From positions 1-64,000 of the forward strand of contig CAIPQN010000033.1 in the NCBI GenBank assembly GCA_903867225.1: 64,000 nt of DNA. Reading direction: 5' to 3'. Source of the stretch: an uncultured Pseudomonadota bacterium. Lineage in GTDB: Bacteria; Pseudomonadota; Gammaproteobacteria; Methylococcales; Methylomonadaceae. Below, piece after piece: positions 34,978 through 43,225 of the stretch (position 1 is its first letter; every line of letters starts with the position of its first letter). The notes beneath the pieces are model-generated. The model made no database searches. It was not told the DNA's origin and saw only the letters and a list, made by a program, of their open reading frames with translations. The translations under genes were made by a program, and so were the position numbers.

Positions 34978-35544
34978 ATGAAATACAATCCTGATATTCA
35001 TCATCGGCGTTCGATTCGGTTGAAAAATTATGATTATTCACAGGCGGGATTATATTTTGTGACGATTTGCGTGAATAATCGGTTGTCGTTGTTTGGACAA
35101 ATTGTGAATGGTGAAATGTTGTTAAATGATGCGGGAAAAATGATTGAAAAATGGTGGTTTGAAATGGCGTGTAAATTTGGGCAATTGGCGTTGCATGAAT
35201 TTGTGGTGATGCCGAATCATTTTCACGGAATAATCGAAATCGTAGGGGCAGACCTGCGTGTCTGCCCTGCAATGAACGAGACACCCATTGTGGAAGTGGA
35301 AGTTGTGCGAATGGAGGGCGCACACGCAGGTGCGCCCCTACATGAAATCGTGCAATGGTTTAAAACCATGACAACAAACGAGTATATCCGAAATGTCAGA
35401 CAAAACCATTGGCAACCATTTGAAAACAAATTATGGCAACGCAATTACCATGAACACATCATTCGCAACGAAACAGCCTATGTAAAAATTGCCGAGTATG
35501 TTCAAACAAATCCACAAAAATGGCACGATGACTGTTATTTTTAA
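34978..35544 (+). CDS. REP-associated tyrosine transposase (RAYT, Y1 family)
   Basis: 188 residues from the ATG at 34978. Y1_Tnp/RAYT features: RRSIRLKNYDYSQAGLYFVT at the N-terminus, the HUH-type metal site MPNHFHGI, and a C-terminal NYHEHIIRN segment with the catalytic Tyr region. RAYTs cut and move REP palindromes. Between IIEIV and HEIVQWFKT there is an extra stretch of about 33 residues encoded by a REP pair; it keeps the frame, so the protein may still be active. The region lies between the DUF1566 gene and an M16 protease gene. Confidence 0.88.
   Translation: MKYNPDIHHRRSIRLKNYDYSQAGLYFVTICVNNRLSLFGQIVNGEMLLNDAGKMIEKWWFEMACKFGQLALHEFVVMPNHFHGIIEIVGADLRVCPAMNETPIVEVEVVRMEGAHAGAPLHEIVQWFKTMTTNEYIRNVRQNHWQPFENKLWQRNYHEHIIRNETAYVKIAEYVQTNPQKWHDDCYF
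35243..35341 (+). repeat. REP pair inserted in frame inside the RAYT gene
   Basis: Hairpins GGGCAGAC (35246-35253) with GTCTGCCC (35260-35267), and GGGCGCAC (35316-35323) with GTGCGCCC (35330-35337). The sequence between hairpins resembles that of the upstream pair. It codes for ADLRVCP... and EGAHAGAP in the transposase frame without a stop. Confidence 0.85.
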
Positions 35545-35587
35545 AATGCCATCAGGCATTAACTTTATTTTTTGATATGGAATTTTT

Positions 35588-36916
35588 ATGAAAAAATTTT
35601 TATCTTTGTTGTTACTTTTACCCGCGACCAGTTTTGCCATGCCACAAATTTCTGAACACGTTTTGTCAAACGGCTTAAAGGTTCTTGTTCAAGAAGACCA
35701 TCGTTCGCCTGTTGTCGTGTCGCAAGTTTGGTATAAAGTCGGCTCAAGTTATGAACCAAATGGCATCACGGGCATTTCGCACATGCTTGAACACACGATG
35801 TTTAAAGGCACAGACAAACATCCAGCGGGTGAATTTTCACGCATCATTGCGGAAAATGGTGGCGAAGAAAATGCTTTTACAGGACAAGATTACACCGCGT
35901 ATTTTCAAACCATGTCCGCTTCAAAATTAGCGGTAAGTTTTGAACTTGAAGCTGACAGAATGCGTTATTTACACATTTTGCCCGAAGAATTAAAGAAAGA
36001 ATTGGAAGTTGTCACCGAAGAACGCCGAATGCGTACCGAAGATAATCCGCAAGCGAAAATGGCAGAACAATTTGCCGCGATGGCTTACACGAGTAGCCCG
36101 TATAAACACCCGATTATTGGTTGGCAAACAGATATTGCGGCTTATACTGCGCCAGATTTACAAGCGTGGTATCAACGTTGGTATGCGCCGAATAATGCCA
36201 CGTTGGTGGTGGTTGGTGATGTGAAAACCGCTGACGTTTTTGCCTTAGCTCAACAGTATTTTGGTGATTTGAAAACCAGCGAAATTTTGCCACTCAAACC
36301 TCAAACTGAAGCACCTCAAATCGGCGTGCGAAAAATGACGGTGAAAGTTCCCGCGAAATTGCCATCGGTTTTATTGGGTTATCACGTTCCAACATTGAAA
36401 ACCGTGAAAGATGAATCGGAAGCCTACGCGCTGGAAGTGTTAGCAGGTGTGTTAGATGGTGGCAGCAGTGCGCGTTTGAGTAGCTCATTAATTCGCGGCA
36501 AACAAATCGCCGTCGAAGCTAATGCAGGTTATAACTTAACCTCGCGTTTAGACGATTTATTTGAACTGGAAGGCACACCAGCAGAAGGCAAAACCGTTTG
36601 GGATATTGAAGCCGCTTTGAAAGAAGAAATTGCAAAGCTACAAACCAAACTCGTTGAACCCGCTGAGTTACAACGCATCAAAGCGCAAGTGTTAGCCAGC
36701 GAAGTTTATCAACGCGATTCAAATTTTTATCAAGCCATGCAACTTGGAATGCTTGAAACTGTTGGTTTGGGTTGGAAAAAAGAAGGTGAATATGTAGCAA
36801 AAATCAATCAAGTCACAGCGGAACAAGTTCGGAATGTGGCGCGAAAATATCTGATTGATGACCATTTGAATGTTGCTTATTTAGAACCACAAAAAATTAA
36901 CGTTGCGAAAAAATAA
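35588..36916 (+). CDS. Periplasmic M16 zinc protease
   Basis: 442 residues. Signal peptide MKKFLSLLLLLPATSFA; inverted zinc motif HMLEH in SHMLEHTMFKGT with the downstream Glu in VVTEERRMR; GGEENAFTGQDYTAYF is typical of the active M16 half. A second, inactive M16 domain follows (about 215-430). Relatives include insulinase and processing-peptidase-like proteins. Many bacteria encode a non-catalytic M16 partner next to the active one; none follows here, as the next gene is convergent. Confidence 0.92.
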   Translation: MKKFLSLLLLLPATSFAMPQISEHVLSNGLKVLVQEDHRSPVVVSQVWYKVGSSYEPNGITGISHMLEHTMFKGTDKHPAGEFSRIIAENGGEENAFTGQDYTAYFQTMSASKLAVSFELEADRMRYLHILPEELKKELEVVTEERRMRTEDNPQAKMAEQFAAMAYTSSPYKHPIIGWQTDIAAYTAPDLQAWYQRWYAPNNATLVVVGDVKTADVFALAQQYFGDLKTSEILPLKPQTEAPQIGVRKMTVKVPAKLPSVLLGYHVPTLKTVKDESEAYALEVLAGVLDGGSSARLSSSLIRGKQIAVEANAGYNLTSRLDDLFELEGTPAEGKTVWDIEAALKEEIAKLQTKLVEPAELQRIKAQVLASEVYQRDSNFYQAMQLGMLETVGLGWKKEGEYVAKINQVTAEQVRNVARKYLIDDHLNVAYLEPQKINVAKK

Positions 36917-36920
36917 ACGG

Positions 36921-38063
36921 TTAATTAGGCGTTATTTCATCATCATTCAAATAACAACCTGAATCTTCTGCCCAATAATTTCCAGTTGTTTGTGCCGCAC
37001 GGACGCGAGTATTGCCATTACAAATCGGTTGATAATGGCAAGTTTTACAACGTCCTTCGAGTGGACGCGGTGAACTTTTCAAACCCGCCATTAACGGGTC
37101 GCGGGTATCTTGCCAAATTTCAAAGAAGGGGCGGTCTTTCACATTGCCCAAATTGTAATGCCACCAAAATGTGTCGGGATGAACATTGCCAAGATTATCG
37201 ATATTCGCCACATTCACCCCCGACGAATTACCACCCCATTGTTCTAATTTAGCTTGAATATGCGCGACTTTTTCAGGAGAGCGAGCGCGTACCCAATGCA
37301 AAAAATAAACAGCATCAGCGTCATTGTTGCCCGTGACAAATTCGCGCTCTTTGCCTTCCAACTCCCAGCGATAACAAGTTTCAAACAATAAATCCATTGC
37401 GTCGCGTGTCATCGTGAAATGCGCGTCATTACCTCGATTTTTATTACCGCGTCCGCCATAATTCAAATGTGACAAATAAAATTTATCGATATTGTAATCA
37501 TCCATCAATTGCAACATCGCGGGAAAATCATGTGCGTTCGATTGCGTTAAAGTGTAGCGAATGCCAACTTTAATGCCTTTTTCTAAACACAATTCGATAC
37601 CGCGCAATGCTTGATTAAACGAACCTTTCGAGCGTCGAAAAGCGTCGTGTGTGTCTTGAATGCCATCCAAACTCACACCGATATACGAATAATTTATTGC
37701 TGCAATTTGGTTGATATTTTCGTGTGAAATCTTCGTGCCGTTACTCGATAACGCAACATAAAATCCCATGTCTTTGGCGCGTTGTGAAATGGCAAAAATA
37801 TCAGGATGCAACAAGGGTTCTCCACCCGATAAAATTAACACGGGAACTTTAAACGCTTTTAAATCGTCCATCGCCGTGTAAATTTCAGGCGTAGTTAGTT
37901 CGTTTGGAAAATCTTTGTCTGCTGATGTGGTGTAACAATGTTGGCAGGTTAAATTGCAACGCCGAATTAAATTCCAAATCACCACAGGCGCAACGGGTTT
38001 TCGCGTGGGTTTTAACGGTGTTGGCGCAATCACTTCGCGCATATACTGGCTAAGTCTAAACAT
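36921..38063 (-). CDS. nirJ: Heme d1 biosynthesis radical SAM protein NirJ
   Basis: 380 residues. Radical SAM site Cys36-x3-Cys40-x2-Cys43 (CNLTCQHC), LILSGGEPLLHPDIF, and a C-terminal SPASM-like cluster (CKTCHYQPICNGN...CYL). The opening FRLSQYMRE...VVIWNLIRRCNLTC matches NirJ, which removes propionate chains in heme d1 synthesis for cytochrome cd1 nitrite reductase. No nirS or other nir genes are in the window, so either they are elsewhere or the protein serves a related tetrapyrrole or peptide modification. Followed after 4 nt (upstream on the minus strand) by a glycosyltransferase gene. Confidence 0.82.
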   Translation of the reverse strand: MFRLSQYMREVIAPTPLKPTRKPVAPVVIWNLIRRCNLTCQHCYTTSADKDFPNELTTPEIYTAMDDLKAFKVPVLILSGGEPLLHPDIFAISQRAKDMGFYVALSSNGTKISHENINQIAAINYSYIGVSLDGIQDTHDAFRRSKGSFNQALRGIELCLEKGIKVGIRYTLTQSNAHDFPAMLQLMDDYNIDKFYLSHLNYGGRGNKNRGNDAHFTMTRDAMDLLFETCYRWELEGKEREFVTGNNDADAVYFLHWVRARSPEKVAHIQAKLEQWGGNSSGVNVANIDNLGNVHPDTFWWHYNLGNVKDRPFFEIWQDTRDPLMAGLKSSPRPLEGRCKTCHYQPICNGNTRVRAAQTTGNYWAEDSGCYLNDDEITPN

Positions 38064-38067
38064 AATT

Positions 38068-39696
38068 TTAAGGCTGCAAAGTGTGAATTAAATCGGGATA
38101 TTTTTTCAAAGTTTCAGTTTGAACAAATCCTAATTGTCCCGCTCGATAAGCGTGCGAATAAACCAAGACATCTTTTGGCAATTTTTCGGAATCGACCAAA
38201 ACAAATCCATCCGAATGTTCTTGTACCCAAGTTTGTAAAGTTTCTGGCGAATTCAAAAGCGTCAGCGGCTGTATTAATCGTCCGTGAAATTGAAATTGAT
38301 CGTGATATTTACCCGTATAAAATGCCACAGGTTTATTTTCAACGCGAAGTTGAGCAATTTTTTCAGCAATCGGTTTTGTGTCAAAACGTTCGGCATACAC
38401 ATTCAGATAACTCGCTGCTATCAATGTCGGCGCAGCAATCGAAAGGATACAAGTGTAAAAAATGATTTGGCGTATATTTGTTCGATTGGAGAAAATTACA
38501 AAAAATAGCATGATTTCGAGCATTGCGCCCCAAATTGGATTGAACCCATTTAACGCTTTATTCCAATGATAGACGGTATTCAACGCGGGAAATAAACCTA
38601 AAATCACAGCGATAAAAGCAAAAATAAACCAAACGTAGAAATACGACTTTTGCCATTGTTTAATATCTTTAATTTCGTCTGCTGCTCTCGCCAACAATAA
38701 TGCTAACGCTGGAATCAAAGGCAACAAATAATGAATTCGTTTGCCACTCACCAATGAAAACATCACAAAAACGGGTAATGCCCACGCGATACAAAATCGC
38801 ACGCCAGTATCGTTTAATGTCAGTTGTTTCGCACCTTGCCACAGCGGTTTGAAAAACAACCACGGCAATAGTAACAACGGCAAACGCTCTAAATACCAAT
38901 ACCACGGTAATTGATGTGCGAAAGATTTCACTAATCGTCCGCTGGTTTGTCCGAGAAAAATTGCATTTCGATAATCTTCACCGCCCGAAATTCCCGCTGG
39001 AATTGCCCATGCTAACGCCAAACTTGCGCCAATGAAAATTGCAGCAAGCAATTTTAAATACCAATCGCGCCACCGAAAATCAGTGGTTTTATGCTGCAAC
39101 CACCACGGCGCAAGCAATGCCACAGGTAAAATTTGCAACAACACAACAGGGCCTTTACTTAATACGCCGCCGCCGATAGCTAAACCTAGTAAAAACACGT
39201 CACGCCACGAATTTGAACGTGAAAGTTTCAACACACTATAAATCGCTAACAACACAAAAAATGTTAACAACATATCGAACATCGTCAGTGTGCTAAAAAT
39301 TAACCAAAACGACGTGCCGAGTAAAACGAACGGCGTAATTTCTGCGACTTGCGGACGCTCACGCCATAATTCACGCGCCACAGAACCAGATAAAAGTGTC
39401 GAACCCAACGCAAATAATGGCGAAATTAAACGTGGTGTCCACTCATTCACACCAAAAATCCACCAACTTAGTTGCATCAACCAAAACAACAAAGGCGGTT
39501 TGTGACTGTAGGTTTCACCGTTGAGATACGGCACTAAGAAATCACCACGCGCCCACATTTCCCACGCCACACTAACGTAACGGGTTTCGTCAATCGGCAT
39601 TAACGGACGAATCACTAAATTGGTGGTAATTAGTACCACCCATAAAATTACAATTTGAATCATAACGAGGTTTCTTTTAATTTTCATCTCGTTCAA
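38068..39696 (-). CDS. ArnT/PMT-like membrane glycosyltransferase
   Basis: 542 residues with about a dozen hydrophobic segments. GT-C fold: DETRYVSVAWEMWARGDFLVPYLNG in the first periplasmic loop (acidic Asp-Glu pair) and SHKPPLLFWLMQLSW are typical of the ArnT/PMT family, which moves sugars from polyprenyl phosphate to lipid A or proteins. The start may be TTG 39696 (AAGGG about 5 nt before) or ATG 39687. It probably works with a polyprenyl-phosphate sugar synthase like the GT2 at 42208. It is in line with nirJ and may be cotranscribed. Confidence 0.85.
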   Translation of the reverse strand: MNEMKIKRNLVMIQIVILWVVLITTNLVIRPLMPIDETRYVSVAWEMWARGDFLVPYLNGETYSHKPPLLFWLMQLSWWIFGVNEWTPRLISPLFALGSTLLSGSVARELWRERPQVAEITPFVLLGTSFWLIFSTLTMFDMLLTFFVLLAIYSVLKLSRSNSWRDVFLLGLAIGGGVLSKGPVVLLQILPVALLAPWWLQHKTTDFRWRDWYLKLLAAIFIGASLALAWAIPAGISGGEDYRNAIFLGQTSGRLVKSFAHQLPWYWYLERLPLLLLPWLFFKPLWQGAKQLTLNDTGVRFCIAWALPVFVMFSLVSGKRIHYLLPLIPALALLLARAADEIKDIKQWQKSYFYVWFIFAFIAVILGLFPALNTVYHWNKALNGFNPIWGAMLEIMLFFVIFSNRTNIRQIIFYTCILSIAAPTLIAASYLNVYAERFDTKPIAEKIAQLRVENKPVAFYTGKYHDQFQFHGRLIQPLTLLNSPETLQTWVQEHSDGFVLVDSEKLPKDVLVYSHAYRAGQLGFVQTETLKKYPDLIHTLQP

Positions 39697-39779
39697 TTTT
39701 ACCCTTCAAAATCGCGATTGCATCTAAAACTATAGAATGCCATGATTTGCGCCATTTTAAATCAATCAATAAAAACCTT

Positions 39780-41132
39780 ATGAGCAATCAATCCCCGCGT
39801 ATTTTAGTTGTAGATGATGAACCCGATATTCGCCATTTATTAGGTGAAATTTTAGAAGACGAAGGCTATCAAGTCAGCATGGCTGAAAATGCTAGCGTCG
39901 CAAAAATGTTAAAAGTTTCCATGTCACCTGATTTAATTTTGCTTGATATTTGGATGCCTGACACAGACGGTATTACCTTGTTAAAGGAATGGCTTGCCGA
40001 AGAAAAAACGTTATGTCCTGTCATTATGATGTCAGGACACGGTTCTGTTGAAGCGGCTGTTGAAGCTACACGTTTAGGCGCATTCGACTTTTTAGAAAAA
40101 CCATTGTCGCTGGCAAAGCTGTTGTTGCTTGTCGAAAAAGCCTTAGAAGCAGGTCAACAAAATGCGGGTTTGCGTCCGACGATTCACATTGATATTGAGC
40201 CTACAGGAAAAAGTGTAACGGTTGCGCGAACCAAAGAACAATTGAAACGTCTCGCGCAGCATGACACGCGTGTTTTATTTGTTGGTGAGGCGGGCGTTGG
40301 TAAAGAACTTTATGCACGATATTTGCACAATCACAGCGCACACAAAAATGGCGCGTTTATCAACGTTGCGGTCGGCAGCATTTCACCTGAAAATTCAGCG
40401 GTTGAGTTTTTTGGGAAAGAAGACGGACATCGAATTTATCAAGGATTGCTCGAACGCGCGAATAATGGCACGTTATTTTTGGGTGAAATTGGCGACATGG
40501 ATAAAGAAACCCAATTACGTTTATTGAGCGCGTTGGAATCGAGTTCATTTTTACGAGTAGGTGGCAGTGAAGCAGTGAATGTAAATGTTCATGTGATGGC
40601 TTCAACACGCATGGCGTTAGATGAAGAAGTGCGTTTGGGACGATTTCGACATGAGCTTTATTATTTGCTCAATGAAGTAACGTTAACAATTGCGCCATTG
40701 CGTGAACATAGCGAAGACGTACCTGCATTATTGAATTCTTATGTGGATTATTTTGTAACGCATGAAAAATTACCGTTTAGACGTTTTTCGATGGCTGCAC
40801 AAAATTATTTACGCAATTACAGCTGGCGTGGCAATGTCCGTGAACTCAAAAATGTGGTGCAACGCTTGATGATTTTGGGCGTAGGTGAAGCAATTGAGTT
40901 AGATGAGGTAAAAAATACAGTGGGGAGAATTAGTGGTGATTCGATGATGATGTCATCTGTCCCAGAATTTTTTAATTTGCCACTAAAAGAAGCGCGTGAT
41001 CATTTTGAAAAAGCCTATTTGGAATATCATTTTGAAAAAACAGGTGGCAGCGTGGCGAAATTATCGGCTGCTGTTGGCATGGAGCGAACACATTTATATC
41101 GAAAATTGCATTCGCTTAATATCAAACTATGA
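39780..41132 (+). CDS. ntrX: NtrX-like response regulator
   Basis: 450 residues: receiver domain (acceptor Asp in LILLDIWMPDTDGI), AAA+ domain with Walker A GEAGVGKE, and a Fis-type HTH (LSAAVGMERTHLYRKL). The sigma-54-contacting GAFTGA loop is absent (FFGKEDGHRIYQG instead), a trait I recall for NtrX proteins, and the Walker B Asp is Gly (LFLGEIGDM), which should impair ATP hydrolysis. It probably regulates without classic sigma-54 activation. The partner NtrY kinase is not adjacent. The ATG at 39780 gives the normal receiver start. Confidence 0.82.
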   Translation: MSNQSPRILVVDDEPDIRHLLGEILEDEGYQVSMAENASVAKMLKVSMSPDLILLDIWMPDTDGITLLKEWLAEEKTLCPVIMMSGHGSVEAAVEATRLGAFDFLEKPLSLAKLLLLVEKALEAGQQNAGLRPTIHIDIEPTGKSVTVARTKEQLKRLAQHDTRVLFVGEAGVGKELYARYLHNHSAHKNGAFINVAVGSISPENSAVEFFGKEDGHRIYQGLLERANNGTLFLGEIGDMDKETQLRLLSALESSSFLRVGGSEAVNVNVHVMASTRMALDEEVRLGRFRHELYYLLNEVTLTIAPLREHSEDVPALLNSYVDYFVTHEKLPFRRFSMAAQNYLRNYSWRGNVRELKNVVQRLMILGVGEAIELDEVKNTVGRISGDSMMMSSVPEFFNLPLKEARDHFEKAYLEYHFEKTGGSVAKLSAAVGMERTHLYRKLHSLNIKL

Positions 41133-41143
41133 ACGATGCGCGG

Positions 41144-41173
41144 TTGTTATATAAGTGTTTACTGGTCTATAAT
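41144..41173 (+). promoter_or_regulatory. Probable rplM-rpsI promoter
   Basis: TTGTTA (41144-41149) and TATAAT (41168-41173), spacer 18 bp, about 85 bp before rplM. The leader between may hold regulatory structure, but none was recognised with confidence. Confidence 0.65.
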
Positions 41174-41258
41174 AGCCGCCATAAGAACCAGCTGTAAAAG
41201 TTGGTGATTTACTTAATTTTCGCTCTCAATTATTGAGATTTTTGGTAGAAATAAAAAA

Positions 41259-41699
41259 ATGAAAACATTTAGCGCAAAACCCGCAGAAGTAAAACGCGAT
41301 TGGTATGTGGTTGATGCGGAAGGTAAAACGTTAGGTCGTTTAGCTTCTGAAATCGCACTTCGCCTTCGCGGTAAACACAAACCTGAATACACCCCGCACG
41401 TTGACACTGGTGATTACATCATCGTTGTGAATGCCGAAAAAATTGGCGTAACAGGTAATAAAGAAAAAAACAAACTTTACCAACATCACACAGGTTATAT
41501 CGGTAACTTGAAAACAACGACGTTAGGTAAATTAAGAAAAACCTTCCCAGATCGTATTCTAACGACAGCTGTAAAAGGTATGTTACCGAACAATCCATTG
41601 GGTCGTGCGATGTTTAAAAAGTTGAAAGTGTATGCTGGTGCAGAACATGAGCATCAAGCACAACAACCTAAAGTTTTAGAATTATTTGTGAGTAAATAA
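41259..41699 (+). CDS. rplM: 50S ribosomal protein L13
   Basis: 146 residues (family about 142). [37 protein letters not shown] and [20 protein letters not shown] are L13 signatures. Early-binding 50S protein. Two nt separate it from rpsI, the universal partner. Confidence 0.97.
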   Translation: MKTFSAKPAEVKRDWYVVDAEGKTLGRLASEIALRLRGKHKPEYTPHVDTGDYIIVVNAEKIGVTGNKEKNKLYQHHTGYIGNLKTTTLGKLRKTFPDRILTTAVKGMLPNNPLGRAMFKKLKVYAGAEHEHQAQQPKVLELFVSK

Positions 41700-41701
41700 A
41701 C

Positions 41702-42094
41702 ATGGCTGCAACTCAATACTATGGTACAGGTCGTCGTAAAAGTGCGACTGCTCGCGTTTATGCAGTGGCGGGAACAGGCAAATTTACTGTCAACAACAAA
41801 GAATTAGACGTTTATTTTGGTCGTAAAACGGATCAAATGGTTTCAACTCAACCGCTTGAATTGCTTGAGATGATGGGCAAATTCGATGTCAACGTTTTCG
41901 TAAAAGGCAGTGGTCCTTCTGGTCAAGCTGGCGCGATTCGTCACGGTTTAACTCGTGCGTTGATGGTTTATGATGAAACATTGCGTCCTGAATTAAGAAA
42001 AGCAGGTTTTGTAACGCGTGATTCGCGTGAAGTCGAACGTAAAAAAATCGGCTTACACAAAGCGAGAAAACGTCCACAATACTCAAAACGTTAA
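41702..42094 (+). CDS. rpsI: 30S ribosomal protein S9
   Basis: 130 residues. [36 protein letters not shown] and the basic C-terminus [11 protein letters not shown], which reaches the P-site tRNA, are all present. Cotranscribed with rplM and followed by a strong terminator. Confidence 0.97.
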   Translation: MAATQYYGTGRRKSATARVYAVAGTGKFTVNNKELDVYFGRKTDQMVSTQPLELLEMMGKFDVNVFVKGSGPSGQAGAIRHGLTRALMVYDETLRPELRKAGFVTRDSREVERKKIGLHKARKRPQYSKR

Positions 42095-42143
42095 TCGTTT
42101 TGGCTTGTTGTGTTGGGTTTTTACTCAACACAGTGGCACGAAT

Positions 42144-42177
42144 AAAGGGCTGCATTTTAAAATGTAGCCCTTTTTTT
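42144..42177 (+). terminator. Terminator after rpsI
   Basis: AAAGGGCTGCATTTT pairs with AAAATGTAGCCCTTT (one G-T wobble), ending in a seven-T run. A clear rho-independent terminator. Confidence 0.9.
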
Positions 42178-42207
42178 ATGGTTCAATTCTAAAATCACGA
42201 GGTTTTT

Positions 42208-42936
42208 ATGACGATTTCAATCGTTGTTCCTGTTCATAATGAAGCTGAAAATATCACTCCGCTATTAAACGAAATCATTGCGACTTTACAAAATTTTGCT
42301 GACTATGAAATTATTTATATCAATGACGGCAGTAGCGATAACACGTTAGAAATTTTAAAAATAGCTCAACAAACGATTCCAAATCTGCGCGTTTTTCATC
42401 ATGAAAAAAGCTGTGGACAAAGTGCAGCAATTTATACGGGTATCAAAGCCGCTAAATTTCCTGTAATTGCAACACTTGACGGTGATGGACAAAATAATCC
42501 AGTTGATATTCCGAATTTATACGCGCAATTACAATCGCAACGCGAAACTAATTTAAAACTTGCTATGATTGCAGGTTGGAGAAATCAGCGTCACGATTCC
42601 GCATGGCGATTATTTTCGTCGAAATTTGCTAACGGTATTCGCTCACGATTATTAGGTGATGCTACGCCAGACACGGGTTGTGGCTTGAAAGTTTTTTTGC
42701 GTGATGCCGCTTTGCAATTACCATTTTTTGATCATTACCATCGTTTCTTACCTGCGTTAATGCTTCGTTCGGGCTATCAAGTTGTTTCTATTCCTGTTAC
42801 GCATCGCGCCAGAGAACGCGGCGTTTCTAATTACGGCACACTTGACCGTCTATGGGTTGGAATTAGCGATATTGCGGGCGTAATTTGGTTAAAAACAAGA
42901 ATGAAACTTACCGAGGTTAGCGAAATTGAACGTTAA
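42208..42936 (+). CDS. GT2 glycosyltransferase (polyprenyl-phosphate sugar synthase-like)
   Basis: 242 residues, GT-A fold: ISIVVPVHNEAENI, YINDGSSDNT, and the metal site TLDGDGQNNP. Close to dolichol-phosphate mannose synthases, which load a sugar onto polyprenyl phosphate at the inner membrane. No C-terminal membrane segments. Overlaps the following LAB_N gene by 11 bp; GT2, LAB_N and an ArnT-like enzyme (38068-39696) commonly form one lipid-sugar module, here split by ntrX and rplM-rpsI. Confidence 0.9.
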   Translation: MTISIVVPVHNEAENITPLLNEIIATLQNFADYEIIYINDGSSDNTLEILKIAQQTIPNLRVFHHEKSCGQSAAIYTGIKAAKFPVIATLDGDGQNNPVDIPNLYAQLQSQRETNLKLAMIAGWRNQRHDSAWRLFSSKFANGIRSRLLGDATPDTGCGLKVFLRDAALQLPFFDHYHRFLPALMLRSGYQVVSIPVTHRARERGVSNYGTLDRLWVGISDIAGVIWLKTRMKLTEVSEIER

Positions 42937-43225
42937 TATCAGTCAAGAAACTATTTGGTTGGGGATTGGATTTTTAGGGCAGGCATTATTTTCAGCGCGC
43001 TTTATTATTCAGTGGCTTAAAAGTGAAAAAGCAAAAAAAAGTGTTTTTCCTGTCGCATTTTGGTATTTCAGTATTGGCGGTGGACTAACTTTATTGGCAT
43101 ACGCAATTTATCGCCAAGACCCTGTTTTTATTTTAGGACAAGCGAGCGGCTTATTTATTTATGCTCGCAATTTGTATTTTGTATTTAACGAAAAAAACAC
43201 TGACGAAAAGACTGAATCAAGTTAA
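42926..43225 (+). CDS. LAB_N-domain membrane protein
   Basis: 99 residues with three hydrophobic segments (WLGIGFLGQALFSARFIIQW; VAFWYFSIGGGLTLLAYAIY; PVFILGQASGLFIYARNL). This matches the small lipid A biosynthesis N-terminal domain family, usually beside polyprenyl-phosphate GT2 genes. Start is TTG 42926, with GAGG about 9 nt upstream. The stop overlaps the convergent hypF by 4 bp. Confidence 0.88.
   Translation: MNVNISQETIWLGIGFLGQALFSARFIIQWLKSEKAKKSVFPVAFWYFSIGGGLTLLAYAIYRQDPVFILGQASGLFIYARNLYFVFNEKNTDEKTESS

Noticed and set aside
33800-35600. Search for a DGR reverse transcriptase or template repeat next to the DUF1566 gene
   Set aside because: No RT-like frame and no second copy of the variable region were seen; the only nearby enzyme gene is a RAYT, which is not a reverse transcriptase.
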